Assembly: GCA_947596085.1 (NCBI GenBank)
Contig: CANQEW010000005.1
Coordinates: 30,703-94,702 of the forward strand
Reading direction: 5' to 3'
DNA from: an uncultured Clostridia bacterium
GTDB lineage: Bacteria; Bacillota; Clostridia; Christensenellales; Aristaeellaceae
DNA: 64,000 bases
Positions 42,271-50,885 of this stretch are shown one piece after another (positions within the stretch are counted from its first letter, which is position 1; the number at the start of each line of letters is the position of its first letter). The notes beneath the pieces are model-generated. The model saw only the letters and a program-made list of their open reading frames with translations, was not told the origin of the DNA and ran no database searches. Position numbers and translations under genes: made by a program.

Positions 42271-42655
42271 CTCCTTTCAATCGGAAGTCCGGCAGATCGC
42301 CGCTGCCGGCAAAAATGCTGGTGACGACGTCGCTGGGATCGTCGCACCGAACGGTTCCATCCTCGTCGTATTCGGGATCGGTCACGATGCGCAGATCCCA
42401 GTTGTAATCCCCGGCCTGCATGTCGCGGGTGTCGTCATTGGTGAGATAGATCGCCACGGAACCATCCTCCACGGGAAACACCCTGGAAAACAGCCACCGG
42501 ACATTTCTTGCGCGCTCCTTACAGACGCCAAATATGGCGACGGTTCCCTCCGGAAAGCGCGCGGGTTCCCCGTCCAGTTTGAGATCGACCACAAACGCCA
42601 GAGTATCGCCCAGCGGCAATACGATTTCCTTGGTTTCGGTGTTGATACTGTACAT
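42254..42655 (-). CDS. Phage baseplate-region protein, unknown
   Basis: 133 residues, overlapping the fibre gene by 17 bases. It is all-beta in look (TKEIVLPLGDTLAFVVDLKL, DGSVAIYLTNDDTRDM, YNWDLRIVTDPEYDEDGTVR) and resembles the N-terminal baseplate-attachment domain of BppU-like proteins. It probably links Tal/baseplate to fibres. Family not firmly identified. Confidence 0.65.
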   Translation of the reverse strand: MYSINTETKEIVLPLGDTLAFVVDLKLDGEPARFPEGTVAIFGVCKERARNVRWLFSRVFPVEDGSVAIYLTNDDTRDMQAGDYNWDLRIVTDPEYDEDGTVRCDDPSDVVTSIFAGSGDLPDFRLKGVAAYV

Positions 42656-42673
42656 GATTCCCTCCTTCGTTGT

Positions 42674-44314
42674 TCAGCCCTCGCCGATGATCTTGATGTT
42701 GCCGATGGCGACATAGGAATCCTCATCGGCGCGCCCCGTGACGCGGACGCGGACATATCGATACGGCGCGGCGTTGGAACACGCCACCTCTCCGAGCAAC
42801 CCATTGGAAGGCGCTTCCTTCCAGCCCGAGAAGCCGCCGATGGCGGTCCACGCGCTCCCATCGCTGCTGCCGAGAATCGTTCCCGCAGTCGGGTGGTTGA
42901 CAGGCGCGCTTTTGCGGGCGTAAATCCGCACGACGATGTTCTTCAGCGCCACATCCATCTCGAGCTGTATCCACGGACTGGCGTCGGAGGACTGGCTTGC
43001 CCATGCGCTTTCGAGGTTGTTGTCAAAGGCGCGCCAGGCGGGATAGTTGGAGCTGTACGCGCTCGATGCGCTGGCCATGCAGCTCTGCGAGCTGTTGGAG
43101 GACATCGAGCCATAGGGCCGCTGCAGCAGCGCCGCGGCGCTGGTATTCAGCGCGATCCACTGAAAGCCCGGATTGCGGGCGGAGGAATCGCCGTTGAAGA
43201 AGCGCAGCGTAAAACCGGCGCTCGTCACATCCAGCACGCCGCAGCAGCAGCGCCCGAAGTTCCCCGCGGTGCTGGTGGTCGCAAAGCTCGCCAGCACGAT
43301 GGGAGCGTTTTCCTCGGGATAGGGCGCCGGAAACTCCACGGGAAAGTCCTTATAGCTGCCGCCGCTGACGTTTCCCTGCGGAAGAATGGAGCCCACCTGA
43401 ATTCCCAGCGCGCGCTGGGAGGATGCCTGCCGGGACGCGTTGATCGCCGCGATTCCCCCGTAGAGGTAGGCGGGGTAATCGCTCTCCAATTTGGGATTGC
43501 CCTCGGTGGAGGAGGAAAAGCGGCCGAAGGCCACGCCGCCCGTGCGCGCGCCGGAGAGGTGCATGTTCGCGAACGAGCGCATGACCGTATCGGCGTAGGC
43601 CGCCTGTTCGTAGGCGTCGCCAAGCGCCAGGGTGACGGTATAGGTCACGCCGAGCGCGGAGCGAAAGCCCGAGAACAGCGCGGGTTTGGATTCGGAGTAG
43701 CCCGACGGAGTGAGCGCGGCGGCGATCTGCTCCCGTGTGAGATTGACATCGCGAATGGAACCGTCCGAGCCGGAGCAGGTGATTCGCGCGACGGTGAAAT
43801 CGTCCGCGTTCGCCTGGCCGCCCTTCGAAATCTTCAGCGCTTTGCAGCGCAGGTACTCCCCATCGTCCGCCCAGGTTCCGCCCGCCTGGCAGCGCTCGAA
43901 ATCCATGGCGAGAATCTTGGGAGCGAGGCGGTATCGCAGAAAGTTCAGCTTCTGATCCTCCGCCTCGTCGGTATAGTCCCCGCTGGAAAACACGAAGTTG
44001 AAGGGGCAGCCCTCCAGCGCGCGGCCGGAATCCCGCCAGAAGCTCGCGCTGTATTCCATTGTGAAGGCGAGCCGGAACGCGCCCGTCTTGCCGGCGGCGA
44101 TGGAGACCGGCGTTTCGAAGAACAGATCGCTTCCGGCGAGGTGGATGTTTTGAATGCGAACGCCCACGGATTCGATTTTGCGATAGCGGTCGTACGCCGT
44201 CCCGTCGATTACCACCGGTTCGCCGACGGCGACGTACTCCCCCAAATCCGGCGTGATGTTGTAGCGCACGGTGTACGCGTCGTTGAGCGTCTGACTGTAT
44301 TTGTATTCGGCCAT
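42674..44314 (-). CDS. Phage tail protein with C-terminal F5/8 type C (discoidin) domain
   Basis: 546 residues from the ATG at 44314, after GGGAGGCG; the longer frame overlaps Tal. The N-terminal part is beta-rich baseplate-like. The C-terminal 140 residues form a discoidin domain: SSNYPAWRAFDNNLESAWAS, WIQLEMDVALKNIVVRIYAR, then YRYVRVRVTG. Such domains bind galactosyl or other surface glycans, so host recognition is likely. It is unlike the usual single-fibre layout; two different adhesin genes follow Tal. Confidence 0.82.
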   Translation of the reverse strand: MAEYKYSQTLNDAYTVRYNITPDLGEYVAVGEPVVIDGTAYDRYRKIESVGVRIQNIHLAGSDLFFETPVSIAAGKTGAFRLAFTMEYSASFWRDSGRALEGCPFNFVFSSGDYTDEAEDQKLNFLRYRLAPKILAMDFERCQAGGTWADDGEYLRCKALKISKGGQANADDFTVARITCSGSDGSIRDVNLTREQIAAALTPSGYSESKPALFSGFRSALGVTYTVTLALGDAYEQAAYADTVMRSFANMHLSGARTGGVAFGRFSSSTEGNPKLESDYPAYLYGGIAAINASRQASSQRALGIQVGSILPQGNVSGGSYKDFPVEFPAPYPEENAPIVLASFATTSTAGNFGRCCCGVLDVTSAGFTLRFFNGDSSARNPGFQWIALNTSAAALLQRPYGSMSSNSSQSCMASASSAYSSNYPAWRAFDNNLESAWASQSSDASPWIQLEMDVALKNIVVRIYARKSAPVNHPTAGTILGSSDGSAWTAIGGFSGWKEAPSNGLLGEVACSNAAPYRYVRVRVTGRADEDSYVAIGNIKIIGEG

Positions 44315-44315
44315 T

Positions 44316-46817
44316 TCATTCGCCTCCCGATATAAAAGCGCAGCCGTCGTCGCTGGTCTGGTAGATGGTGAGCTTGCCGAGTTTCTGCACGCGGTTGCCC
44401 ATGCTGGTGACGCTTTCGCCGCCGACGAGCACCTCAAACGATCCCGTCGCGTTGATGAACGCCTGCGCGGGCTTGTCCTCGAAGCCGACGTACACGCCTT
44501 CGCCCGCCACCTGCCGCAGATAGACCGCCTGCTCGCGCCGGGTCACGCAGTCGTCAAGCGCGCCGCTGAGTTCGCCCACGCGCTCCGACGCGCCGCTCGC
44601 GGCGTCCATCGCCTCCGACGCGTCCTGCGCCACGATCTCCAGCGTCCTTTCGCCCACGATCTTGCTCGTGCGCAAAAGCTGCAAAAACGCCTCCCGGGCA
44701 AAGAGTTCGTTCACGTCCAGATGCTGGGCGATCATCTGGCGAATGATGGCGTTGTCCGCGAAGATGTCGGTTGCGTTCAGGCAGGCCGCCGTCACGCTGC
44801 CCTCGATCAGCTTTTCGCCCGCATCGATGGACAGGTCGGTCACATCGCCGTTGGTCACCTGTTTGAGCCGTGTTTGCACGTTGCCCTGCGCGTCCACGGT
44901 GACGGAATAGAAGCGGCCGTCCTCGCCCTTCACCACCAGTTCGCCGGTGGTCAGCGACACCATGTTCGCCTCGGTCACGGCCAGCCGGGAGATCATCAGC
45001 CTTCCGGCCTCGCCCTCTGTGATGATGGCCGCGCCGGTGATGAGGTCCTTGATCTGCGCCCAGCCGATGTCCGCCGTGCCGATGCTGGCCTGCGCCAGCG
45101 CCGCCACCGCCGCCGTCAGCGATTCGACGTCCGCCCAGTGGATGTCGGCATGCTCGATCACCGCTTGATTCAACTCCGCCAGCGCGGCGTATAGCCGGTC
45201 CGTGGTGATCTGCTGGGAGACGATCTCCTGAATTCTCGCCGTCACCGCCGCCACGGAGTCCGCCGTGAGCTGCTCGATGGCCGCCACGGCGATCTTCGCA
45301 TATTCGATGCTCGCGTTGCGCAGCGCCGTCCCCGGCACGCTGCCCGGCGCGAGCTTGCTGCCGCTGACCCCGCCCGCGGGCAGGTTGTAGCTGTACACCG
45401 TCTGTTCAAAGCTGGACAGCTCGCCCAGCGTGACGCTTTCGTACTGCAGGGTCAGCGCGTTCCAGCGATAGCCCGTAACCCGTACTTTGGCCGTCAGCCC
45501 GATCAGGTTGTCGATCACCGTCACCGTATCGTTCAGAAACACCGCCTGCAGGCCCGCGTAGTCCGCGCAGCCCTCCGCGCCTTGCAGCAGCACGAAGTCC
45601 ACCTCCAGGCCGTAGGAAGGAAGGTCGATGCCCTTCTCCGAAAATTCGCGCTCGGCCAGTTCCCGCAGCTTCGCGCGGGCGGCACTGGCGCTGGAAAAGG
45701 TCGTCACGCCATCCGGGTCCTTGTCCACCACCTTCACGTCGCAGTCGATTTTGCGCACGTGGGGAAAGGGATAGAGGCCGGCGTTCGGCGATTCGACGTA
45801 GTTGGGATCGGCGAGGAACAGGTCGCCTCCGTCCCTGTCCTTGCCGCAGGGAATGACGCGCGTAACGATGCCGGACGCGTCCTCGGCGGCAGTCACGCCT
45901 TTGAGGTTCTTGCCCCGGCGGATGGTCACGCCGCTGTCGCGCACAGTGTCCGGCAGCACGTACACGTCCCAGTTGTCCCGCACCAGCAACGCGCCGGTCT
46001 GGGACAGGATGCCCTCATCCGGGTCCAACAGGCATTCCACCGGATTCTTCCAGCCGTAATCACCGCTGACCTCGCCCGCGAGCGAGGCGGCCACGTGCAG
46101 GCGAAAATCCGCCGGCGCGGCCAGGTTTTCGAAGATATCGCGCAGCGCCTCCCCGACGGCCTTCCTCTCCGCCTCGCAGTCGGTGCCGACGAGGTTCGCG
46201 CGCAGATCGTAGAAGATGTGCGCCGCCTTGGCGGTGACGATCCGCTTTTGCGCGTCCCGCTCCACGGAGTAGACGCGGAAGAGCTGCTCACGGCTCTGCA
46301 CGCAGCGCACGCTGCGCGCCCCGATTACCGCGCCGTCCCGGATCGTCTCCGTCACGCTTCCGACCTGTTTGAGCCACTTGGCGCTCATCCAGCACTCCCT
46401 ACCGCCCTCCTGCACGATTCCATGCACCCACAGCCGGGAGCCCACCGTCTCGCGGCCGATCTCGGTCAGGCGCGCGCCGTTCTTCAGGCAGCCGTACTTC
46501 CTGTGATTGGTTCCGGGGCCGCTGCGCATGTACGCGCCCACGGTGGTCCCAGCCACCTCCCACACGGCGCGCGTGACCGTTCCGCCCCCGCCGTCCGCTT
46601 CCTCGTACAGCGGCGACTCGCGCGCGGGCACCGGGGCTTTGACGATGCAGCCCGTCGCCAGCTGCGCCCAGCGCAGCGTATCGTCGATGGGCTGACGCAG
46701 CTCCAGCTCGAACATGCCGCGCGCCTCCTCGGAGACGACGCACTCCAGCGGCGTCAGCGCGCCGAGACCGTTCGTGGAGAAGTCCGTGCAGTCCGCCGGA
46801 TACAGGCAAATCGCCAT
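44316..46817 (-). CDS. Tail-associated lysin / prophage tail endopeptidase-like protein (Tal) with embedded SH3 domain
   Basis: 833 residues from the ATG at 46817 in a TAATG overlap with dit and 8 bases after GGAGGTG. The N-terminal gp27-like/prophage-tail domain (LECVVSEEARGMFELELRQP, then VYSVERDAQKRIVTAKAAHI; WDVYVLPDTVRDSGVTIRRG) is interrupted at about 88-160 by an SH3-like insert (VGAYMRSGPGTNHRKYG, CWMSAKWLKQV). The C-terminal 350 residues are helical/coiled with repeated AxxIxxADIGWAQI-type units. It would form the tail tip after Dit. The SH3 insert may bind the wall. Confidence 0.82.
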   Translation of the reverse strand: MAICLYPADCTDFSTNGLGALTPLECVVSEEARGMFELELRQPIDDTLRWAQLATGCIVKAPVPARESPLYEEADGGGGTVTRAVWEVAGTTVGAYMRSGPGTNHRKYGCLKNGARLTEIGRETVGSRLWVHGIVQEGGRECWMSAKWLKQVGSVTETIRDGAVIGARSVRCVQSREQLFRVYSVERDAQKRIVTAKAAHIFYDLRANLVGTDCEAERKAVGEALRDIFENLAAPADFRLHVAASLAGEVSGDYGWKNPVECLLDPDEGILSQTGALLVRDNWDVYVLPDTVRDSGVTIRRGKNLKGVTAAEDASGIVTRVIPCGKDRDGGDLFLADPNYVESPNAGLYPFPHVRKIDCDVKVVDKDPDGVTTFSSASAARAKLRELAEREFSEKGIDLPSYGLEVDFVLLQGAEGCADYAGLQAVFLNDTVTVIDNLIGLTAKVRVTGYRWNALTLQYESVTLGELSSFEQTVYSYNLPAGGVSGSKLAPGSVPGTALRNASIEYAKIAVAAIEQLTADSVAAVTARIQEIVSQQITTDRLYAALAELNQAVIEHADIHWADVESLTAAVAALAQASIGTADIGWAQIKDLITGAAIITEGEAGRLMISRLAVTEANMVSLTTGELVVKGEDGRFYSVTVDAQGNVQTRLKQVTNGDVTDLSIDAGEKLIEGSVTAACLNATDIFADNAIIRQMIAQHLDVNELFAREAFLQLLRTSKIVGERTLEIVAQDASEAMDAASGASERVGELSGALDDCVTRREQAVYLRQVAGEGVYVGFEDKPAQAFINATGSFEVLVGGESVTSMGNRVQKLGKLTIYQTSDDGCAFISGGE

Positions 46818-47563
46818 TATACGCACCTCCATCTGGGCGTGATGACCACCCTGCGCACGGCGCCGGATTCGTCCGCATCATCGCCGGGGCCGCCGTTCAG
46901 CCATTGCACCCCGTTGACACCCGGCTGGATTTCGAAGAAGTCGCCGGCAATCTTATCGTTCGCGAGCAGCGCGCCGTCGGCGGTGAACGCGTCCCGTAGC
47001 TCGCTGTCCACGATGATGCCGTCCTCCACGCCGGTGAAGAACATCGTCTGCTTTCCGATGGTCAACGAAAAGCTCCCGCTGCCCTCGATTTCGACGCGCG
47101 GAAGCGCGGTCGCCGCGCCGGGATTGGTGATCTGCGCGCCTGAGATCGCGATTTCCAGCAGTTCCGCCTCCGGCCAGAGGCGCGGATGCGGCTGGCAGGA
47201 GAAGCACACCGTAAACTCATACAGCGGGTTCGCACCGGGCGCGGCGCGTCGGAAGTCGATCTTTTGCACGACGCGCGCGTCGTACATGGCGCTTTCCTCG
47301 CCGGAAAAGCGCAACCCTCCCGCGCCGGAGAGCCAGGCGGCGATCTGCCGCAGCTTCGTCGCGGGCGCCATGCAGGCGCGCTTGATCTCGATCGCGCCGG
47401 CCGCACCGTCGCCGAGCCAGATCGCGCCGTCTCGCCCGGCGACTTCCTCCCACGATCCCCTCGATTCGCCCCGAGAGAAACCGTGCGCGTCCATCAGGCG
47501 AACGCCCAGGTCCGAGGATTTTCTTCCATTGAATTCAAACCACGAGGATTGGATTCTCGCCAT
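46817..47563 (-). CDS. Distal tail protein (Dit)
   Basis: 248 residues with the siphovirus tail component pattern: FEFNGRKSSDLGVRLMDAHG at the N terminus, IEIKRACMAPATKLRQIAAW, and the C-terminal IEGSGSFSLTIGKQTMFFTG domain. Dit hexamers form the baseplate hub between tail tube and Tal. Position between tape measure and Tal is canonical. Confidence 0.9.
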   Translation of the reverse strand: MARIQSSWFEFNGRKSSDLGVRLMDAHGFSRGESRGSWEEVAGRDGAIWLGDGAAGAIEIKRACMAPATKLRQIAAWLSGAGGLRFSGEESAMYDARVVQKIDFRRAAPGANPLYEFTVCFSCQPHPRLWPEAELLEIAISGAQITNPGAATALPRVEIEGSGSFSLTIGKQTMFFTGVEDGIIVDSELRDAFTADGALLANDKIAGDFFEIQPGVNGVQWLNGGPGDDADESGAVRRVVITPRWRCV

Positions 47564-47567
47564 GCGC

Positions 47568-48368
47568 TCACCCCTTCCCGTAGCCCAGCGCGAGGCTGCG
47601 GCCGCGCCTGCTCTGCGCGCGCGCCGTCTCCCGCGCCTGAATGTCCGCGACGCGGCGATTGTCCATGGTCAACACGAGCGGGCGGCGGCCCATGGCCTCC
47701 GCGAGCGCCTCGTAATCCACGGCGAAGCCGGAGGCGCGCGCGGCGGGAACCGCTTCCCGGGCCACTCCGTAGCCAGCGCCCGCGGGCGGCTCCACCCGCA
47801 CGGCGGCGCGCACGCTTCGCCGGATGTCCGGCTCCATATCCTCCACGCCTCGGATGAAGCCGAGGTCGAAGCATTCGCCCAGTTCCCGCGTGACCTTCGA
47901 AGGCGAATGAATCGCCAGCTCCGCGCGCGCGGCCGCCGCGGCCGCCTTCGCCACGCGGATCGCCGCTGCGACCACGCCGCTGTGCCCCGCGCTGATGCCG
48001 CTGGCGAGGCCCGCCGAAAAGCCACGGCCGATGGATGCCGCGCCGCGCAGGCCGTTCCCGGCAGCCGCTGTCGCAGCGGCGCTCACGTTCCCCGCCGCCG
48101 TGGCGGCAGTGGGCGCGCCCGCGGCAATCGCCTCGGAAAGGTTCACGACAAGCGCCGCGCCCGCCTCCGCGCCGGCCATGGCCAATTGCGCCGCCGCGTC
48201 CGCTCCCAGCCCGGCAAGCCGCGCGGCGGTTCCGTCAGGCGGAGCCGCCAGGCGCGCGAGCTCGCTCGCAAAGCTCGCCAGCGATACCTTCGCTGCCTCC
48301 AGTCCGGCGCGAAAATCCTCGTCCTCCAGCTTCAGGGCGACGGAGACCTCCCCAAGATTTACCGCCAT
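47568..48368 (-). CDS. Very short tape measure protein
   Basis: 266 residues, very small for a tape measure protein (commonly 600-2000). Both ends look genuine: the N terminus VSVALKLEDEDFRAGLEAAKVSLASF is typical, and the C-terminal third has ELAIHSPSKVTRELGECFDL, the classical (x)IHSPSxVxxELG motif. The usual long helical middle and hydrophobic segments are missing; an Ala/Gly-rich stretch (about 45-150) links the ends. Since length sets tail length at about 0.15 nm per residue, a tail near 40 nm is predicted. It could be a deletion product, yet the frame is intact. Confidence 0.8.
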   Translation of the reverse strand: MAVNLGEVSVALKLEDEDFRAGLEAAKVSLASFASELARLAAPPDGTAARLAGLGADAAAQLAMAGAEAGAALVVNLSEAIAAGAPTAATAAGNVSAAATAAAGNGLRGAASIGRGFSAGLASGISAGHSGVVAAAIRVAKAAAAAARAELAIHSPSKVTRELGECFDLGFIRGVEDMEPDIRRSVRAAVRVEPPAGAGYGVAREAVPAARASGFAVDYEALAEAMGRRPLVLTMDNRRVADIQARETARAQSRRGRSLALGYGKG

Positions 48369-48389
48369 TGTCCTACCTCCCTCCTTACT

Positions 48390-49015
48390 TCAGCCGCGCG
48401 GCTTCGCCAGGCCCGTCAGCGCGTCCCAGGCGCTCCGCTCGGCGGCTTCGTTGCGAACGCCATGCTTCTTCGCGATTCGATCATAGTTTCGAAACGCGGC
48501 GCTTCCGGGGGAAAGCCCCGCGTAAAGGGCGCGAAACCGCCGCCAGCTCATATCGCTGGTCAACAGATCGATTCCATACTCCCGTTGAAAGTCAGCCTCG
48601 ATGTGCGCGAACAGCGCTACCGGGCTGACCGTCCTTTTTTTGGCGCGGCCGCTCGCGTCCTTTCGATCTTCACCTCGTCCTCGGTGCGAAACGCCGGTTC
48701 CTTCCGCGAAGGCGCGTCTCCGGCGCGCAGCCAGGTGCGCGCGATCAGCTCCCATATGTAGCTCGCGCGGAAATCCGGATGCCCGGTTATGAATTCATAG
48801 TCCTCCGGGGCGAACATTCGCTTCAAAAGCGCCACGTTCTCCGCGCCGGAGACGGCGGGGCCGCCGTGCAGCATGGCGTCCACCTTCAACACGTAGTGCC
48901 ACGGCAGCTCCAATGGCACCCGGCAGTCCCGGCCGAAGATGCGCACGGTCAGTTCCCGGCGCTCCCGCTCGGCGAGAAAGCGATCGAAATCGACGAAATC
49001 GTCCTTCAAGCTCAT
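48390..49015 (-). CDS. Tail assembly chaperone GT (product of -1 frameshift)
   Basis: The upstream frame (48617-49015) and the frame open to 48390 overlap at a run of seven A on the minus strand (48641-48635). Slipping back one base at A AAA AAA fuses residues 1 to about 126 of G to a C-terminal extension (RTVSPVALFAHIEADFQREY, then GIDLLTSDMSWRRFRALYAG). The extension matches the Gp15-like T domain. The fusion would be about 208 residues. G and GT recruit the tape measure and tail tube protein during tail assembly. The downstream frame has no credible start of its own. Confidence 0.82.
48617..49015 (-). CDS. Tail assembly chaperone G
   Basis: 132 residues from the ATG at 49015, after GGAGGGGAGGA. 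It is helical and soluble: MSLKDDFVDFDRFLAERERR, LPWHYVLKVDAMLHGG, LKRMFAPEDYEFITGHPDFR. It ends in a Lys-rich tail just past the slippery site. Position between the tail tube gene and tape measure is where lambda G and its siphovirus analogues always sit. Confidence 0.8.
   Translation of the reverse strand: MSLKDDFVDFDRFLAERERRELTVRIFGRDCRVPLELPWHYVLKVDAMLHGGPAVSGAENVALLKRMFAPEDYEFITGHPDFRASYIWELIARTWLRAGDAPSRKEPAFRTEDEVKIERTRAAAPKKGRSAR
48635..48641 (-). promoter_or_regulatory. Slippery heptamer for -1 ribosomal frameshifting
   Basis: Zero frame reads CCA AAA AAA GGA. After a -1 slip the next codons are AGG ACG GTC, entering the T-domain frame. The type A AAA AAA followed by G is a classic slippery site. 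Confidence 0.8.
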
Positions 49016-49416
49016 TCCTCCCCTCCGCAGGCGTACACGCGGAAGTCCGCCGCGTAGAGCTGCGTATTGTTGTCGCTCAGGCCGTTGAACTCGAAGCCGC
49101 GCTCGGTCTCGACGCGGTTTACGTAGTCGCCCTCCGACAAAAAGAGCAGGTCGCGGCGCTCGTCCAGCTGCCGCAGGATTTCCACGGCCACGCGCAGCGG
49201 CCATGCGCCGTCCTCATTCGAGCGGATCACCACCTGCACCCGCGCGCCGTCGGGATCGCCCGGGGCGCGCAGGTCGCCCGCGTAGACGCAGACCGCCTTC
49301 ACGGGCTCGGCTGGCATGTAGCCGAAGAACACGGCGGCTTCGTCGTCCCCGCCGCCCTCGAAGGGCAGCGCGAGCTTCGCCGCCAGGTAGCGCGCCATCT
49401 GTTCAATGATGTTCAT
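49012..49416 (-). CDS. Tail terminator / tail completion protein
   Basis: 134 residues from the ATG at 49416 (GGAGG six bases upstream). N-terminal helix (IIEQMARYLAAKLALPF) and mixed alpha/beta rest (VKAVCVYAGDLRAPGDPDGA, VQVVIRSNEDGAWPLRVAVE). Length and fold pattern match the phage minor capsid/tail-terminator (gpU-like) family. Its gene just before or after the tail tube gene is standard; its end overlaps chaperone G by 4 bases. Assignment is by pattern and place. Confidence 0.65.
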   Translation of the reverse strand: MNIIEQMARYLAAKLALPFEGGGDDEAAVFFGYMPAEPVKAVCVYAGDLRAPGDPDGARVQVVIRSNEDGAWPLRVAVEILRQLDERRDLLFLSEGDYVNRVETERGFEFNGLSDNNTQLYAADFRVYACGGEE

Positions 49417-49451
49417 AGTCATCCTCCGGCGCGAGGCTGCATTGCGCTGCT

Positions 49452-50168
49452 TCACGAGGCCGCGCCGACGGTGATCGTCAGCGCGGCGGTCAGGTTGTTG
49501 TTCATGGACTTGACGGTGAGCTTCGTCTGGCCCTCGCGCACGCCGCGGATGGACAGGTTCGGCCCGTCGATGGCGTTCAGCGCGGCCACGCCTTCATCCG
49601 CGATGGAGTAACTGAAGCGCCGGTTGCTGGCGTCCTCCGGCGTGAACTTTACGACGATCTCCGCCGTCTCGCCCGCGCGCACGCTCAGGCTCGCGCCCTT
49701 GTCGAAGGCGATGTTGCTCAGCTGCACGTAGGCCAGCTCCTCGGGCGCGCCCACGCCCTCGAATTCCCATTCGATCGTCTCGCCGTCCTCATCGGCGGAG
49801 GCGGTTTCCTTGGTGACCACGCAGTCGTACCGGACAGCGCGCCCGACGGCGTCAGCGACGATCAGCGTCTGATCGTTCTCACAGCCGCCGCCGTTCAGCG
49901 CAGCCCGGCGCATGAGATTCTGCCCCGGGTCGCGCGCACCGGTGGTGCGGTCGTAGATGGGCCTTCCGGACAGCGCGCCCGACACGGCGCGGGATTTGAT
50001 GAACATCTCCGCCCAGACGGAATCGCCGCCCTTGCCGTCGCCGGTCTCGGCCTCCACGTCCACGGACATCTCGGAGAGGCCCTTGATGGGCACCTCCGCA
50101 TCCGTCACGTTGTCCTTGATCTTGATGGAATAGTCCCTCACGGTGAAGGGACAGCCGCTCTTGCGCAT
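49452..50168 (-). CDS. Major tail (tube) protein with C-terminal Ig-like domain
   Basis: 238 residues from the second close ATG (50168), 8 bases after GGAGG. The N-terminal beta-rich tail tube part (about 1-145) is followed by a Big_2/Ig-like domain (about 150-238: IVVKFTPEDASNRRFSYSIA, DGPNLSIRGVREGQTKLTVK). Decoration Ig domains on tail tubes are common and may bind cell-surface sugars. Next to the chaperone genes it is the expected tube protein. Confidence 0.82.
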   Translation of the reverse strand: MRKSGCPFTVRDYSIKIKDNVTDAEVPIKGLSEMSVDVEAETGDGKGGDSVWAEMFIKSRAVSGALSGRPIYDRTTGARDPGQNLMRRAALNGGGCENDQTLIVADAVGRAVRYDCVVTKETASADEDGETIEWEFEGVGAPEELAYVQLSNIAFDKGASLSVRAGETAEIVVKFTPEDASNRRFSYSIADEGVAALNAIDGPNLSIRGVREGQTKLTVKSMNNNLTAALTITVGAAS

Positions 50169-50192
50169 AATCATTTCCTCCTAACGTCCGTC

Positions 50193-50558
50193 TCAAAGGG
50201 CCGCGCGCAGCTCCTCCGAGACGATGTGCAGTATCTCTTGCGCGGCCGCGGGATCCTCGATCGCGTCGCGCAAATATTTGGCCCGGCCTCCGTTGGGGTG
50301 ATGGAACTCCGTGTGCTCGTGCTGAATCGCGGCATAGGCCGCGCCGTATCGGACGGTGACCTTCCCGGCCTCGGAGTCCACCCGGGCGGAGGCGATCAGC
50401 CTGCCGCTTCGCCTCGGGGCGATGGCAATGGAGCGGACGCGCACGCGCTCGCCCGCGCGCAGCAGCGCCCGCTTCCCGGCGGCTTCGGCGCGCGCAGAAA
50501 CCGCCCGCGCATCCACGCGCGGCGCGCGGCAGTCGATGCGCGCACGCATCGCGGTCAC
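50193..50558 (-). CDS. HK97 gp10-like head-tail joining protein
   Basis: 121 residues. Helical N terminus (ARAEAAGKRALLRAGERVRV) and the motif RRSGRLIASARV, then YAAIQHEHTEFHHPNGGRAK, characteristic of HK97 gp10/minor capsid proteins that seal the connector to the tail. Its start overlaps the preceding gene by 4 bases. Confidence 0.8.
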   Translation of the reverse strand: MTAMRARIDCRAPRVDARAVSARAEAAGKRALLRAGERVRVRSIAIAPRRSGRLIASARVDSEAGKVTVRYGAAYAAIQHEHTEFHHPNGGRAKYLRDAIEDPAAAQEILHIVSEELRAAL

Positions 50559-50872
50559 GCCTCCCCCGCGCGGTGCTCGGCGCGCGCCAGAATTTCCAGA
50601 TGATGAATACCTGCGAAGCCGCGCATGCGCTTGACTTCGGCGATTCGGTAGCTCTCTCCACCCAATTCGACGCGATCGCCGGGATGGGCGTCGACGCTTC
50701 GCGCGAACACGCGCAGCGCGCCGCCGGGCGCGACGGAATCTCCGCTGGCGCTCCAGCTGGGCTCGGCCTCGCTCCGGCAGCGAAACGCCTCGCCGCGCGC
50801 CGCGTAGGCCGGCTTGCCGCCGCTCTGGCCCTCGCGGGGATACAGCACGGCGATCTCGTTCAACGCAAGCAT
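50555..50872 (-). CDS. Head closure / head-tail adaptor protein
   Basis: 105 residues, all-beta in look (NEIAVLYPREGQSGGKPAYA, DRVELGGESYRIAEVKRMRG, LEILARAEHRAGEA). The pattern and position fit phage head-tail adaptors (gp16/Ad2-like stoppers). Assigned mainly from gene order. Confidence 0.65.
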   Translation of the reverse strand: MLALNEIAVLYPREGQSGGKPAYAARGEAFRCRSEAEPSWSASGDSVAPGGALRVFARSVDAHPGDRVELGGESYRIAEVKRMRGFAGIHHLEILARAEHRAGEA

Positions 50873-50885
50873 GCTCTCCCCCCTC

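Noticed and set aside
45582..48761. 1059-codon open frame on the plus strand across the tail genes
   Set aside because: Antisense shadow in GC-rich DNA; the His/Arg/Ala-rich translation has no domain, and the opposite strand carries Tal, Dit and the tape measure with good ribosome sites.
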